64,000 nucleotides of DNA, taken from contig DASVAS010000053.1 in assembly GCA_036376245.1 (NCBI GenBank), forward strand, positions 62,001 to 126,000. Direction: 5' to 3'. Position 1 is the stretch's first letter, and each line of letters begins with the position of its first letter. This stretch comes from DATARR01 sp036376245 (GTDB taxonomy: Bacteria; Acidobacteriota; Thermoanaerobaculia; Multivoradales; UBA5704). Under the pieces are notes generated by a model, which worked only from the letters and a program-made list of their open reading frames with translations, was not told where the DNA came from and searched no databases. This document shows positions 27,687 to 37,709 of the stretch, piece after piece. Made by a program: the position numbers and the translations under genes.

Positions 27687-29111
27687 CTAGACCGCGATGG
27701 CCAGCGGCGCTTCCATCAGGGCCGGCGCCGGCGTCTCGATCTCTTCGAAACGCGCGGTGAAGTGGCGGAGCACCTTGGGCTTGTAGGTCATCCGCAGCCC
27801 CTTGAGGTTGTCGCGCTGGGCGCGGATGTCCTCCAGCACCCCCACCACGTACTCCAGGTGCGAGTTGCTGAAGACGCGCCGGGGCACGGCGAGGCGGACG
27901 AGCTCCATGGGGGACGGGATCAGCTCGCCCGTCTCCGGATCGTCGGTGCCGAACATGACGCTGCCGATCTCCACGCCCCGCACGCCGCCCTCGCGATAAA
28001 GGGCCACGGAGAGCGCCTGGGCCGGGAACTCGTTCTGCGGGATGTGCGGCAGGAGCTCGAGGGCGTCGATGTAGACGGCGTGGCCGCCCGTGGGCTGCAT
28101 GATCGGGATGCCGGCCTGGGTCAGCATGCGGCCGAAATTCTCTACCTGGCCGACGCGGAACTGGAGATAGTTCTCGTCCAGCACCTCCCGCAGACCGCGC
28201 GCCACGGCTTCCAGGTCGCGGCCGGCGAGGCCGCCGTAGGTCGGGAAGCCTTCGATGACGACCAGCCGCTGCTTGAAGAGCTCCAGGAGATTTTCGCAGC
28301 GGGTGGCGAGGAAACCGCCCATGTTGGCGAGGCCGTCCTTCTTGGCGCTCATGGTGCAGCCGTCGGCGTAGCTGAAGATCTCGCGCACGATCTCGGCGAC
28401 CGAGCGGTTCTTCTGGCCCGCCTCGCGCTGCTTGATGAACCAGGCGTTCTCGGCGAACCGGCAGGCGTCGATGTAGAAGGGGATGCCGTGCTCGCGGCAC
28501 AGCTTGGAGACCGCCTTGACGTTGGCCAGCGAGACCGGCTGGCCGCCGCCCGAGTTGTTGGTCAGGGTGAGCATGCAGACCGGGATGTTGCCCCGCTCGT
28601 CCTTCAAGAGCCGGCGCAGCTTCAGGAGGTCCATGTTCCCCTTGAACGGGTGGTCGGCCTGGGGGTCCCTCCCCTCGGGGATGACGAGGTCGAGGGCGAC
28701 GCCGCCGTTGGCCTCGATGTTGGCGCGGGTGGTGTCGAAGTGGTTGTTGCTGGGCACCACCATGCCCGGCTGGGTCAGGAGGGTGGAGAACAGGAGGTTC
28801 TCCGCCACCCGTCCCTGGTGGACGGGCACGAAGCATGGGAAGCCGAAGACGTCGCGGATGGAATCCTGGAGATGATAGAAGTTGCGGGCGCCGGCGTAGG
28901 CTTCGTCCCCCATCATCAAGCCGGCCCATTGCGAGTCGGACATCGCGGAGGTGCCGGAGTCGGTGAACAGGTCGATGAAGACCGCTTCCGAGGGGATCTG
29001 GAAGAGGCTGAATCCCCCCTCCACGAGGAGGCGCTCACGCTCCTCGCGGGACAGCAGCTTGATCTTTTCGACGACTTTGACGCGCCACGGCTCGGGCAGA
29101 GGTCTGCTCAT
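27687..29111 (-). CDS. tnaA: Tryptophanase
   Basis: A 474-residue PLP enzyme of the tryptophanase/tyrosine phenol-lyase family, cleaving tryptophan to indole, pyruvate and ammonia. Family blocks: DLFTDSGTSAMSDSQWAGLM, GDEAYAGARNFYHL, VPVHQGRVAEN and the PLP lysine in GCTMSAKKDGLANMGGF. Two specificity positions point to tryptophanase rather than phenol-lyase: NHFDTTRA has Asp where TPL has Thr, and GVEIGSVMFG has Ile where TPL has the phenol-binding Arg. A CRP-like palindrome lies 57-72 bases upstream. With asparaginase, aspartase and glutaminase nearby, it supports an amino-acid-fermenting or -catabolising lifestyle. Confidence 0.92.
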   Translation of the reverse strand: MSRPLPEPWRVKVVEKIKLLSREERERLLVEGGFSLFQIPSEAVFIDLFTDSGTSAMSDSQWAGLMMGDEAYAGARNFYHLQDSIRDVFGFPCFVPVHQGRVAENLLFSTLLTQPGMVVPSNNHFDTTRANIEANGGVALDLVIPEGRDPQADHPFKGNMDLLKLRRLLKDERGNIPVCMLTLTNNSGGGQPVSLANVKAVSKLCREHGIPFYIDACRFAENAWFIKQREAGQKNRSVAEIVREIFSYADGCTMSAKKDGLANMGGFLATRCENLLELFKQRLVVIEGFPTYGGLAGRDLEAVARGLREVLDENYLQFRVGQVENFGRMLTQAGIPIMQPTGGHAVYIDALELLPHIPQNEFPAQALSVALYREGGVRGVEIGSVMFGTDDPETGELIPSPMELVRLAVPRRVFSNSHLEYVVGVLEDIRAQRDNLKGLRMTYKPKVLRHFTARFEEIETPAPALMEAPLAIAV

Positions 29112-29167
29112 CTACGTATCCCCCCAATTGGAAGCCGCGTTGGGAGCGGCGAAAAAACATCAATAAA

Positions 29168-29183
29168 TGTCGATTTAACGACA
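29168..29183. promoter_or_regulatory. CRP/FNR-like palindrome TGTCG-N6-CGACA upstream of tnaA
   Basis: TGTCGATTTAACGACA has five-base inverted arms with a six-base AT-rich spacer, the geometry of CRP-family sites. It lies in an AT-rich patch 57-72 bases upstream of the tnaA start, where an activator would be expected. E. coli tnaA is CRP-dependent, which makes the parallel attractive but not proof. Confidence 0.45.
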
Positions 29184-29275
29184 AGCTCTACGTCAGCACT
29201 AGCCCGCGAGTTACATCCTGAGTGCTCGCGGGAGCATAAACCGGGACAAACCGGAAGGGAAGAGGGTCAGCCGCC

Positions 29276-29281
29276 TATAAT
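29276..29281 (+). promoter_or_regulatory. -10 hexamer TATAAT, leaderless promoter for mntA
   Basis: A perfect TATAAT ends seven bases before ATG 29289. With transcription starting about seven bases after a -10, the message would begin at or next to the A of the ATG. No ribosome site and no TTGACA-like -35 are visible. Confidence 0.6.
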
Positions 29282-29288
29282 CCCCGGC

Positions 29289-29699
29289 ATGGACGCGGTG
29301 GCCGTCGAGGACAAGCTCCGGGAGTATCTGGGATCCCATGCCGAGCGGGAGGGGATTGCCGCGGCCTGGCTCTTCGGCAGCGTGGCCCGGGGAACTCAGC
29401 GCTCCGGTAGCGACGTGGATGTGGGCGTCCTGTATTCGGAGGATCCGCCTGCGACGCTCGAAGGACTTGGATTCGAGCTTCAGGATGAGCTGGAAGGCGC
29501 TCTTCGCCTCCCTGTCCAGATCGTGGTCCTGAATCGCGCTCCGGTAGACCTCATCATCCGGGTTCTGCGGGACGGTAAGCTGCTGGTGGAGCGGAACCGG
29601 TCGAAGCGCGTCAGGTTTGAAGTGCGCTCTCGAAACGAGTACTGGGACCTGGCGCCTTACCTGCGGCTGTACCGGAAGATGGAAAAGGGGGATCCGTGA
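29289..29699 (+). CDS. mntA: MntA-type nucleotidyltransferase antitoxin
   Basis: A 136-residue minimal nucleotidyltransferase. The motif AWLFGSVARGTQRSGSDVDV gives the GSxxRG and DxD catalytic features. MntA-family antitoxins neutralise HepT by adding AMP residues to a tyrosine near its active site. The gene is followed by hepT with a GTGA overlap (start 29696 inside the stop). A long upstream extension of the frame is possible but covers the tnaA control region, so ATG 29289 is preferred. Confidence 0.88.
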   Translation: MDAVAVEDKLREYLGSHAEREGIAAAWLFGSVARGTQRSGSDVDVGVLYSEDPPATLEGLGFELQDELEGALRLPVQIVVLNRAPVDLIIRVLRDGKLLVERNRSKRVRFEVRSRNEYWDLAPYLRLYRKMEKGDP

Positions 29700-30103
29700 C
29701 CGACAGCGGCCTTGTCGCGAAGAAGCTTGCCTATATCGAGACGTGCGTCAAGGAGTTGCGGACCCTCGCGCATCCGGAAGCGCTCCAAGACGATATTCGA
29801 GAGCAGCGGTTCGTTGCCTATACGCTCCAGACCGCCATTCAGGCCGCTCTGGACGTCGCGGCTCACATCGTCGCGGACGAGCGGCTGGGGGAACCCCGGA
29901 CAAACCGCGAGCTGTTCGAGAACCTTGTCCGGCATGGTTGGGTTCCTGAGTCCCTCTCGATTCCGCTGCGGCAGATGGCGGGATTCAGAAACATCGTCGT
30001 CCATGGCTACGAGGCCGTAGACATGGCCGTCGTCGAAGGCATTCTGCGCAACCGCCTGGATGACCTCCTGGCCTTCGTGGCCGCCATCCGGACCAAGCTC
30101 TGA
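29696..30103 (+). CDS. hepT: HepT-type RNase toxin
   Basis: A 135-residue helical HEPN protein (DUF86). The catalytic Rx4HxY motif is FRNIVVHGYEA (about residues 95-105), with the Tyr that MntA modifies. HepT cleaves RNA when free of its partner. The start is GTG 29696, overlapping the mntA stop, which ensures that the antitoxin is made first. Motifs look intact, so the pair is probably functional. Confidence 0.9.
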   Translation: MTDSGLVAKKLAYIETCVKELRTLAHPEALQDDIREQRFVAYTLQTAIQAALDVAAHIVADERLGEPRTNRELFENLVRHGWVPESLSIPLRQMAGFRNIVVHGYEAVDMAVVEGILRNRLDDLLAFVAAIRTKL

Positions 30104-30129
30104 CCGATCCGGTATAGCATCCCCGGGGC

Positions 30130-30825
30130 ATGGCCTTCCCCTCCTCCCTGATCGAGCTCCGCGGCCTCACCAAGCACTATGACGAAGGCGGGCGGCGCCG
30201 GACGGTGCTGCGGGACGTGGATGTGGCGATCGGGCGCGGCGAGCTGGCGGTGCTGGTGGGGCGCAGCGGATCGGGCAAGTCGACCCTGCTGAACCTGCTC
30301 TCCGGCATCGATCAGCCCAGCGCGGGCGACGTGGTCATCGACGGCGTCTCCCTCTCCGGCCTCTCCGAGCGCGAGCGGACGCTGTTCCGGCGCGACCGGA
30401 TCGGCTTCGTCTTCCAGTTCTTCAATCTCATCCCCACCCTCACTGTCGAAGAGAACCTGCTGCTCCCCATGGAGCTGAAGGGGAAGGTCGGCGCCGTGGA
30501 ACGGCGGGCGGCCCTGGACCTCCTGGCCGAGGTCGGGCTGGCCGACCGCGCGGCGAGCTTCCCGGACCGCCTCTCCGGCGGCGAGCAACAGCGCGTGGCC
30601 GTGGCCCGCGCCCTGGCCCACGATCCCTCGCTGGTGCTGGCCGACGAGCCCACCGGCAATCTGGACCTCGAAACCGGTCTCCAGGTGCTGGAGATCCTCG
30701 ACCGCCTGACGCGGCAGGCGGGAAAGACCATGGTCATGGTCACCCATAGCCCCGAGGTGGTGGGGATCGCCGACCGCGTCTTCCGCGTCGAGGACTGCCG
30801 GCTGGTCGAGAAGGAACGGGGATGA
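30130..30825 (+). CDS. ABC transporter ATP-binding protein (LolD/MacB type)
   Basis: A 231-residue ATPase. Walker A is GRSGSGKSTLLNLLSG, the Q-loop lies in FVFQFFNLIPTLTVEENL, the signature is LSGGEQQRVAVARAL, Walker B is LVLADEPTGNLD and the switch His is in VMVTHSPEV. The PTGNLD block and length are typical of the LolD/MacB group, which powers FtsX-like permeases. It overlaps the next gene by four bases (ATGA). TATAGC lies 11 nt before the ATG. Confidence 0.93.
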   Translation: MAFPSSLIELRGLTKHYDEGGRRRTVLRDVDVAIGRGELAVLVGRSGSGKSTLLNLLSGIDQPSAGDVVIDGVSLSGLSERERTLFRRDRIGFVFQFFNLIPTLTVEENLLLPMELKGKVGAVERRAALDLLAEVGLADRAASFPDRLSGGEQQRVAVARALAHDPSLVLADEPTGNLDLETGLQVLEILDRLTRQAGKTMVMVTHSPEVVGIADRVFRVEDCRLVEKERG

Positions 30826-33383
30826 CCCTGCTCCGCCGTTCCAGCCTGCGCTATCTCCTCCGCCATCCCTGGCAGTTCGGCCTCGCCGTGCTGGGAGTCG
30901 CCCTGGGGGTCGCGGTGGTCGTCTCCATCGATCTCGCCAACGCCAGCGCCCGCCGCGCCTTCACCCTTTCGACCGAGGCGGTCACCGGCCGGGCCACGCA
31001 CCAGGTGGTGGGTGGACCCGAGGGACTGCCGGACGCCGTCTTCCGCCGTCTCGTCATCGACGCGGGGATCGACCGGGCGGCGCCGGTGGTCGAGGACTGG
31101 GTGACGGTCCCCGGCGGGCCCAGGACCCCGTTCCGGACTCTCCACCTGCTGGGCGTCGATCCCTTCTCCGAGGCGCCCTTCCGGGCCTACCTGAGCGGCG
31201 TGCCGGACCAGTCCCGCACCGGCGGCGGCGCCATCGACCTCGCTCCCCTGCTCACCCGCCCGGGGGCCGGCGTGCTCTCGGCGCGCACGGCGGCGGAGTT
31301 GGGCGTCAGCATCGGCGGCGCGTTCACGGTGCGGGCCAACGGCGTCAAGCGCCGGGTGGAGCTGGTGGGCGTGCTGGAGCCGGAGGACGAGAACACCCGC
31401 CGGGCGCTCGCCGACCTCCTGGTCATGGACGTGGCCGCCGCCCAGGAGCTGCTGGGGCGGGTCGGCCGTCTCGACCGGATCGACCTGATCCTCGCGGAGG
31501 GGCAGCTCGCCCGCGCCGCCGCGGCCTTGCCGTCCGGCGCCCGCATCCTGCCCGCGGCGGGCCGCACCCGCACCACCGACGAGATGACGCGCGCCTTCCG
31601 GCTGAACCTCACGGCTCTTTCCATGCTGGCCCTGGTGTGCGGGATCTTCCTCATCTACAACACCATGACCTTCTCAGTGGTCCAGCGCCGGGAGCAGATC
31701 GGCATCCTGCGCACCCTGGGCGTGACCCGCCGCGAGATCTTCGCGCTGGTCCTGGGCGAGGCGCTGGTGGTGGCGCTGCTCGGCACCGCCGCCGGCCTCG
31801 GCGCCGGGGTCCTCCTCGGACGCGGGCTGGTGCGGCTGGTGACGCAGACGATCAACGACCTCTACTTCGTGGTCACGGTGCGCGAGCTGGCGGTGCCGGC
31901 CGCGACGCTCCTGGAGGGGGCGGCGATCGGGATCGGCGCCACGCTGCTGGCGGCGCTGGTCCCGGCGTTCGAGGCCACGCAGGCCTCTCCCCGCATGGCG
32001 CTCACCCGCTCGGCGCTGGAATCGCGGCTGCGCCGGGCGCTGCCACGGGCCACGGCGGTCGGCGTCGGCCTGCTGGTGCTGGGCGCGGGGCTCCTGGCCA
32101 TCCCCGGACATCTCGGGGTGAGCTTCGGCGGACTGTTCGCGGTGATCCTCGGCTTCGCGCTGCTCGCGCCGGTGGCGACCGTGCTGCTGATGGGCCTGCT
32201 CCGCCGCCCGCTCGGCGCGATCTTCGGGCTGCTCGGGCGGATGGCGGCGGGCGGCGTGGTCTCCTCGCTTTCCCGCACTGCGGTGGCCATCGCGGCGCTG
32301 GTCATCGCGGTCTCGGTCACCGTGGGAATCGGGGTGATGATCGACAGCTTCCGGCGGACGGTGGTGCGCTGGCTGGAGATGTCGCTGCAGTCGGACGTCT
32401 ACGTCTCCGTGCCCAGCCGGGCCGGGGGCTTCAGCGGACCCGACCTCGATCCCGAGGTGGCCCGGCGGGCGGCGGCGCTGCCGGGGGTCGAGAGGGCGGC
32501 GCTGATCCGGCGCGTGGAGCTTCCCGTCCCGGAAGGCTCCATCCGCCTGGTGGTGCTCGGATCGGACGAGCTCGGCCTGCGGCGCTCGTTCGAGCTCAAA
32601 CAGGGACGTCCGGACGAGGCGTGGCCGGCGTTCCAGGCGGGAGACGCGGTGCTCGTCTCCGAGCCTTACTCCTCCCGCACCGGCGTCCGCGCCGGAGACT
32701 TCGTCCGCCTGCCCACCGGACGCGGGGACCGGGCCTTCCGGGTGGCCGGCGTCTACTACGACTACGCCTCCGACCAAGGGATCGTCCTGATGAGCCGGCG
32801 CGCCTACCTGCGGAACTGGAACGATCCCTTCCTTTCCGGCTTCTCTCTGGGGTTGGCCCCCGGGGCGGATCCGGACCAGGTCGTGGAGCGGCTGCGGAAG
32901 ACGATCGGCGCCGAACGGGCCTTGTCGATCCAGTCCAACCGGTCGCTCAAGCGCCTGTCGCTGGAGGTCTTCGACCGCACCTTCCTGATCACGGGCGTCC
33001 TGCGGCTCCTGGCGGGGCTGGTGGCGTTCATCGGCGTGCTCTCGGCGCTGATGGCCTTGCAGCTCGAACGCGCCCGCGAGTTGGGCGTCCTGCGGGCCAA
33101 CGGCATGACGCCGGGGCAGGTCTGGCAGCTCGTGACCTCGCAGACGGGCCTGATGGGCCTCGCCGCCGGCCTCCTGTCGATCCCTGTCGGCCTCGCGCTG
33201 GCGGCGGTGATGATCTACGTGGTCAACCGGCGCTCCTTCGGCTGGACGATCCGCATGGAGGTCTCGCCTGACGTCCTCCTCCAGGCCCTCCTCCTCGCCC
33301 TGGCCGCCGCTCTCCTCGCCGGGCTGTATCCGGCTTGGAAAATGGCGCGTACCTCTCCGGCGCTGGCGTTGCGGGAGGAGTAG
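30822..33383 (+). CDS. FtsX-family ABC permease (two FtsX domains)
   Basis: An 853-residue permease. A first transmembrane segment (FGLAVLGVALGVAVVVSIDL) is followed by a periplasmic domain, then an FtsX unit (LNLTALSMLALVCGIFLIYN and IGILRTLGVTRREIF), a central membrane region, a second periplasmic domain and a second FtsX unit (LLAGLVAFIGVLSALMALQL, ELGVLRANGMTPGQVW). Duplicated FtsX permeases work as mechanotransmitters in lipoprotein or lipid handling rather than as classic channels. It is translationally coupled to the ATPase and followed two bases later by the AttH-like lipoprotein. Confidence 0.9.
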   Translation: MTLLRRSSLRYLLRHPWQFGLAVLGVALGVAVVVSIDLANASARRAFTLSTEAVTGRATHQVVGGPEGLPDAVFRRLVIDAGIDRAAPVVEDWVTVPGGPRTPFRTLHLLGVDPFSEAPFRAYLSGVPDQSRTGGGAIDLAPLLTRPGAGVLSARTAAELGVSIGGAFTVRANGVKRRVELVGVLEPEDENTRRALADLLVMDVAAAQELLGRVGRLDRIDLILAEGQLARAAAALPSGARILPAAGRTRTTDEMTRAFRLNLTALSMLALVCGIFLIYNTMTFSVVQRREQIGILRTLGVTRREIFALVLGEALVVALLGTAAGLGAGVLLGRGLVRLVTQTINDLYFVVTVRELAVPAATLLEGAAIGIGATLLAALVPAFEATQASPRMALTRSALESRLRRALPRATAVGVGLLVLGAGLLAIPGHLGVSFGGLFAVILGFALLAPVATVLLMGLLRRPLGAIFGLLGRMAAGGVVSSLSRTAVAIAALVIAVSVTVGIGVMIDSFRRTVVRWLEMSLQSDVYVSVPSRAGGFSGPDLDPEVARRAAALPGVERAALIRRVELPVPEGSIRLVVLGSDELGLRRSFELKQGRPDEAWPAFQAGDAVLVSEPYSSRTGVRAGDFVRLPTGRGDRAFRVAGVYYDYASDQGIVLMSRRAYLRNWNDPFLSGFSLGLAPGADPDQVVERLRKTIGAERALSIQSNRSLKRLSLEVFDRTFLITGVLRLLAGLVAFIGVLSALMALQLERARELGVLRANGMTPGQVWQLVTSQTGLMGLAAGLLSIPVGLALAAVMIYVVNRRSFGWTIRMEVSPDVLLQALLLALAAALLAGLYPAWKMARTSPALALREE

Positions 33384-33385
33384 CC

Positions 33386-34507
33386 ATGCGCCGGTTCCTC
33401 GCCCTTTGCGTTCTTCTCCTCGGCTGCCAGGAGCCCCAGCTCGATCCCCGAGCCTCCCTCTCCGTAGCCGGTGCCCTGCGGGGACAGAATGCCCAGGGCT
33501 ATGCCCGCGCCCTGGAGCCCCGGAATTTCAGCTTCCCCGCCGATCACGGCCCTCACCCGGAGTTCCGCACCGAGTGGTGGTATTACACGGGCAACCTGGA
33601 GACCGCCGAGGGCCGGCGGTTCGGCTTCCAGCTCACCTTCTTCCGCTCCGCCCTGGCGCCGGAGATGCCCGCACGGGAGTCCGAGTGGGCCACGCGCCAA
33701 GCCTGGCTCGCCCATTTCACGGTCAGCGACGTCGAGGGCGAGCGCTTCCGTTCCTTCGAGCGCTGGAGCCGGGGCGCCGCCGGACTGGCGGGAGCGCGGA
33801 CGGAGCCGTTCCGGGTGTGGCTGAAGGACTGGTCCGCCCAGGCGGCGGAAGACCCGATGTTCCCCATGCGGCTCCAGGCGTCGGCCGAAGATGTCGCCCT
33901 CGATCTCTCTTTACGGCAGGGAAAGCCGCCGGTGCTCCAGGGAGAGCGGGGGCTGAGCCGGAAGAGCGCGGAGCCGGGCAACGCGTCCTATTACTACTCG
34001 CTGACCCGCATGCCCGCCGAGGGCACCGTCCGCCTGGGCAAGGAACGCTTCCAGGTCACCGGGCTCGCCTGGATGGACCGCGAGTGGAGCACCAGTTTCC
34101 TGGGCGCGGATCAGGTGGGCTGGGACTGGTTCGCGCTCCAGCTCTCCGACGGCTCCGACCTCATGCTCTATCAGCTCCGCCGCAAGGACGGCACGATCGA
34201 TCCGGCGAGCAGCGGGAACGTGGTCGAAGCGGACGGCGGGTCCGTGCCTCTCTCCTCCAAGGACTTCTCCATCGAACCCCTCTCCCGCTGGACGAGCCCG
34301 CGGAGCGGCGCCGCCTATCCGGCCCGCTGGCGGGTGCGCGTTCCCTCCGCGGAGCTGGACCTGGAGATCCAACCCCTTCTCGCCGACCAGGAGCTGGACG
34401 TGTCCTTCCGCTATTGGGAGGGCGCGGTGGCGGTCACGGGCACCCGTCGCGGCCGTCCGGTCCAGGGGCGCGGCTACGTCGAGCTGACGGGCTATACGGA
34501 CCAGTAA
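33386..34507 (+). CDS. AttH/CrtC-family lipocalin-like lipoprotein
   Basis: A 373-residue lipoprotein with lipobox LLGC (LALCVLLLGCQEP). The family signature FPADHGPHPEFRTEWWYYTG is clear, followed by FGFQLTFFRSALAP and the second domain with GLAWMDREWSTSFLG and GWDWFALQLSDGSDLMLYQL. This family includes carotenoid 1,2-hydratase and AttH-like proteins with a double lipocalin fold that bind hydrophobic ligands. The gene order ATPase, FtsX permease, AttH-like lipoprotein suggests export of a lipophilic compound to the outer membrane. Confidence 0.9.
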   Translation: MRRFLALCVLLLGCQEPQLDPRASLSVAGALRGQNAQGYARALEPRNFSFPADHGPHPEFRTEWWYYTGNLETAEGRRFGFQLTFFRSALAPEMPARESEWATRQAWLAHFTVSDVEGERFRSFERWSRGAAGLAGARTEPFRVWLKDWSAQAAEDPMFPMRLQASAEDVALDLSLRQGKPPVLQGERGLSRKSAEPGNASYYYSLTRMPAEGTVRLGKERFQVTGLAWMDREWSTSFLGADQVGWDWFALQLSDGSDLMLYQLRRKDGTIDPASSGNVVEADGGSVPLSSKDFSIEPLSRWTSPRSGAAYPARWRVRVPSAELDLEIQPLLADQELDVSFRYWEGAVAVTGTRRGRPVQGRGYVELTGYTDQ

Positions 34508-34570
34508 GAAAGACCGTTCCCGGGGCGTTGGGAGGATGTGCGCGCGCAACCTTCACGCACGCACGTCGTA

Positions 34571-34644
34571 ACTGTGCCGGCGTCCGTCCTGGGGACGGAG
34601 AGAGCCTCCTCATCCTGTCTGTTCCAGACGGGCGCCGGCACAGT
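34571..34644. repeat. 74-nt structured palindrome, possible three-way junction
   Basis: Arms 34571-34588 and 34627-34644 are complementary at 17 of 18 positions. The loop can fold into CGTCC/GGACG (about 34585-34597, in competition with the outer stem) and GTCTG-TTC-CAGAC (34617-34629). It sits 67 nt upstream of the S9 peptidase ATG. It could be a terminator of the ABC operon, a palindromic repeat or a leader structure; no poly-T tract follows, so a simple terminator is less likely. Confidence 0.5.
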
Positions 34645-34711
34645 GTTTACAGTACGTCATTCCACACTGGTTCGTGGCATGATGCCTTTATCAGACCCGG
34701 AAGGAGAAGCC

Positions 34712-36673
<1,962 letters not shown>

Positions 36674-36677
36674 GCTC

Positions 36678-37709
36678 CTAAGACCCCGATGCGCTCTGCT
36701 CGTGGTGGTGCTCCACCATGGGCAGGGCGCTCAAGCCCGGGACGAAGATCTCCCGCGGGATGTGGCGCAGCAGCTCCGCGGTGCAGAACCCCACCATCTC
36801 CTCCTCCAGATCGCGCCGGTAGGCCACCTGCTCGCCCTCCTCGTCGAGGGGCGCGGCGAACAGGAGGTCCTCGGGATAGAGGCGCGTCATTGCCCGGAAG
36901 GAGTCCCCCGGCAGCCGGAACGGTCCCAGGCTCACGGAGTGCAGGCTGTCGCGGCGGACCGCGCCGAAGACCTGCTCGAAGAGGCGGCGGTACTGCTCGC
37001 GGTAGCCGTCGCTGTAGATCAGGGGATCGAAGCGGAGCCCCAGCCGCCAGCCGCGGGCCTGGAGGCGCTCCATGGCCCGGATGCGCCGGTCCACCGAGGG
37101 CGTCAGGTGCTCCATCGTGGCCTGGACCTCCTCCGGCGCGAGACTGAAGGCCACGACCACGTTGGGCGCCATCTCCATCTCGAGGAGCGAGCGGATCTGG
37201 GTGCTCTTGGTGCGCAGCTCCAGCCAGACGCCGGGGAAGCGGGCGAAGAAGGGGACGAAGGACGCGGCGAAGCGCGTCACGGGCTCAAGCGCCAGGCTGT
37301 CGCAGTCGTAGCCCGAGAAGAACCAGGTCTCCTCGCCCTGGGCGGCGCGGATGCGCTCCTCGATCGCCCACTGGAAGTCCTCGAAATTGACGAAGACCAC
37401 GTAGTGCGCCGACCGGTACATCCCCTGGAGGAAGCAGTACCGGCAGTCGTAGATGCAGTTGTGCATGTGGGAGAAGGTGAAGCTCCGCGTTCCCTCGACG
37501 CCGAACCCCGCCGGCGCCTCGTGCACGAAGCCGCGATGCTTCTTGGCCAGGATCAGCGAGGGCCGGCGCTTCTGCAGCCGGAAGTGCTGGGCGCGGCGGT
37601 TGAAGACCTCGCCGTAGCGCGCGCAGGGCACGATCTCGGCGTCCGGGAAGCGGGCCTGGATCTGCAGCGTCCGGGGGTGGCTCTGGATGTCCTCCTCAAC
37701 GTAGATCAT
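36678..37709 (-). CDS. Spore-photoproduct-lyase-like radical SAM protein
   Basis: A 343-residue protein with the radical-SAM cluster in HMHNCIYDCRYCFLQGMY (Cx3Cx2C), about residue 85. The surrounding blocks (LILAKKHRGFVHEAPAGFG before it, and VWLELRTKSTQIRSLL, SLAPEEVQATMEHLTPSVDRR after) match the SPL-like family that occurs in many non-sporulating bacteria, where the substrate is unknown. It overlaps the phosphorylase-like gene by 14 nt, so the pair is translationally coupled. Four nt separate its end from the S9 gene on the other strand. Confidence 0.85.
   Translation of the reverse strand: MIYVEEDIQSHPRTLQIQARFPDAEIVPCARYGEVFNRRAQHFRLQKRRPSLILAKKHRGFVHEAPAGFGVEGTRSFTFSHMHNCIYDCRYCFLQGMYRSAHYVVFVNFEDFQWAIEERIRAAQGEETWFFSGYDCDSLALEPVTRFAASFVPFFARFPGVWLELRTKSTQIRSLLEMEMAPNVVVAFSLAPEEVQATMEHLTPSVDRRIRAMERLQARGWRLGLRFDPLIYSDGYREQYRRLFEQVFGAVRRDSLHSVSLGPFRLPGDSFRAMTRLYPEDLLFAAPLDEEGEQVAYRRDLEEEMVGFCTAELLRHIPREIFVPGLSALPMVEHHHEQSASGS

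Noticed and set aside
27687..29111. Tyrosine phenol-lyase
   Set aside because: Position equivalents of the TPL threonine and phenol-binding arginine are Asp and Ile here, which agree with tryptophanase.
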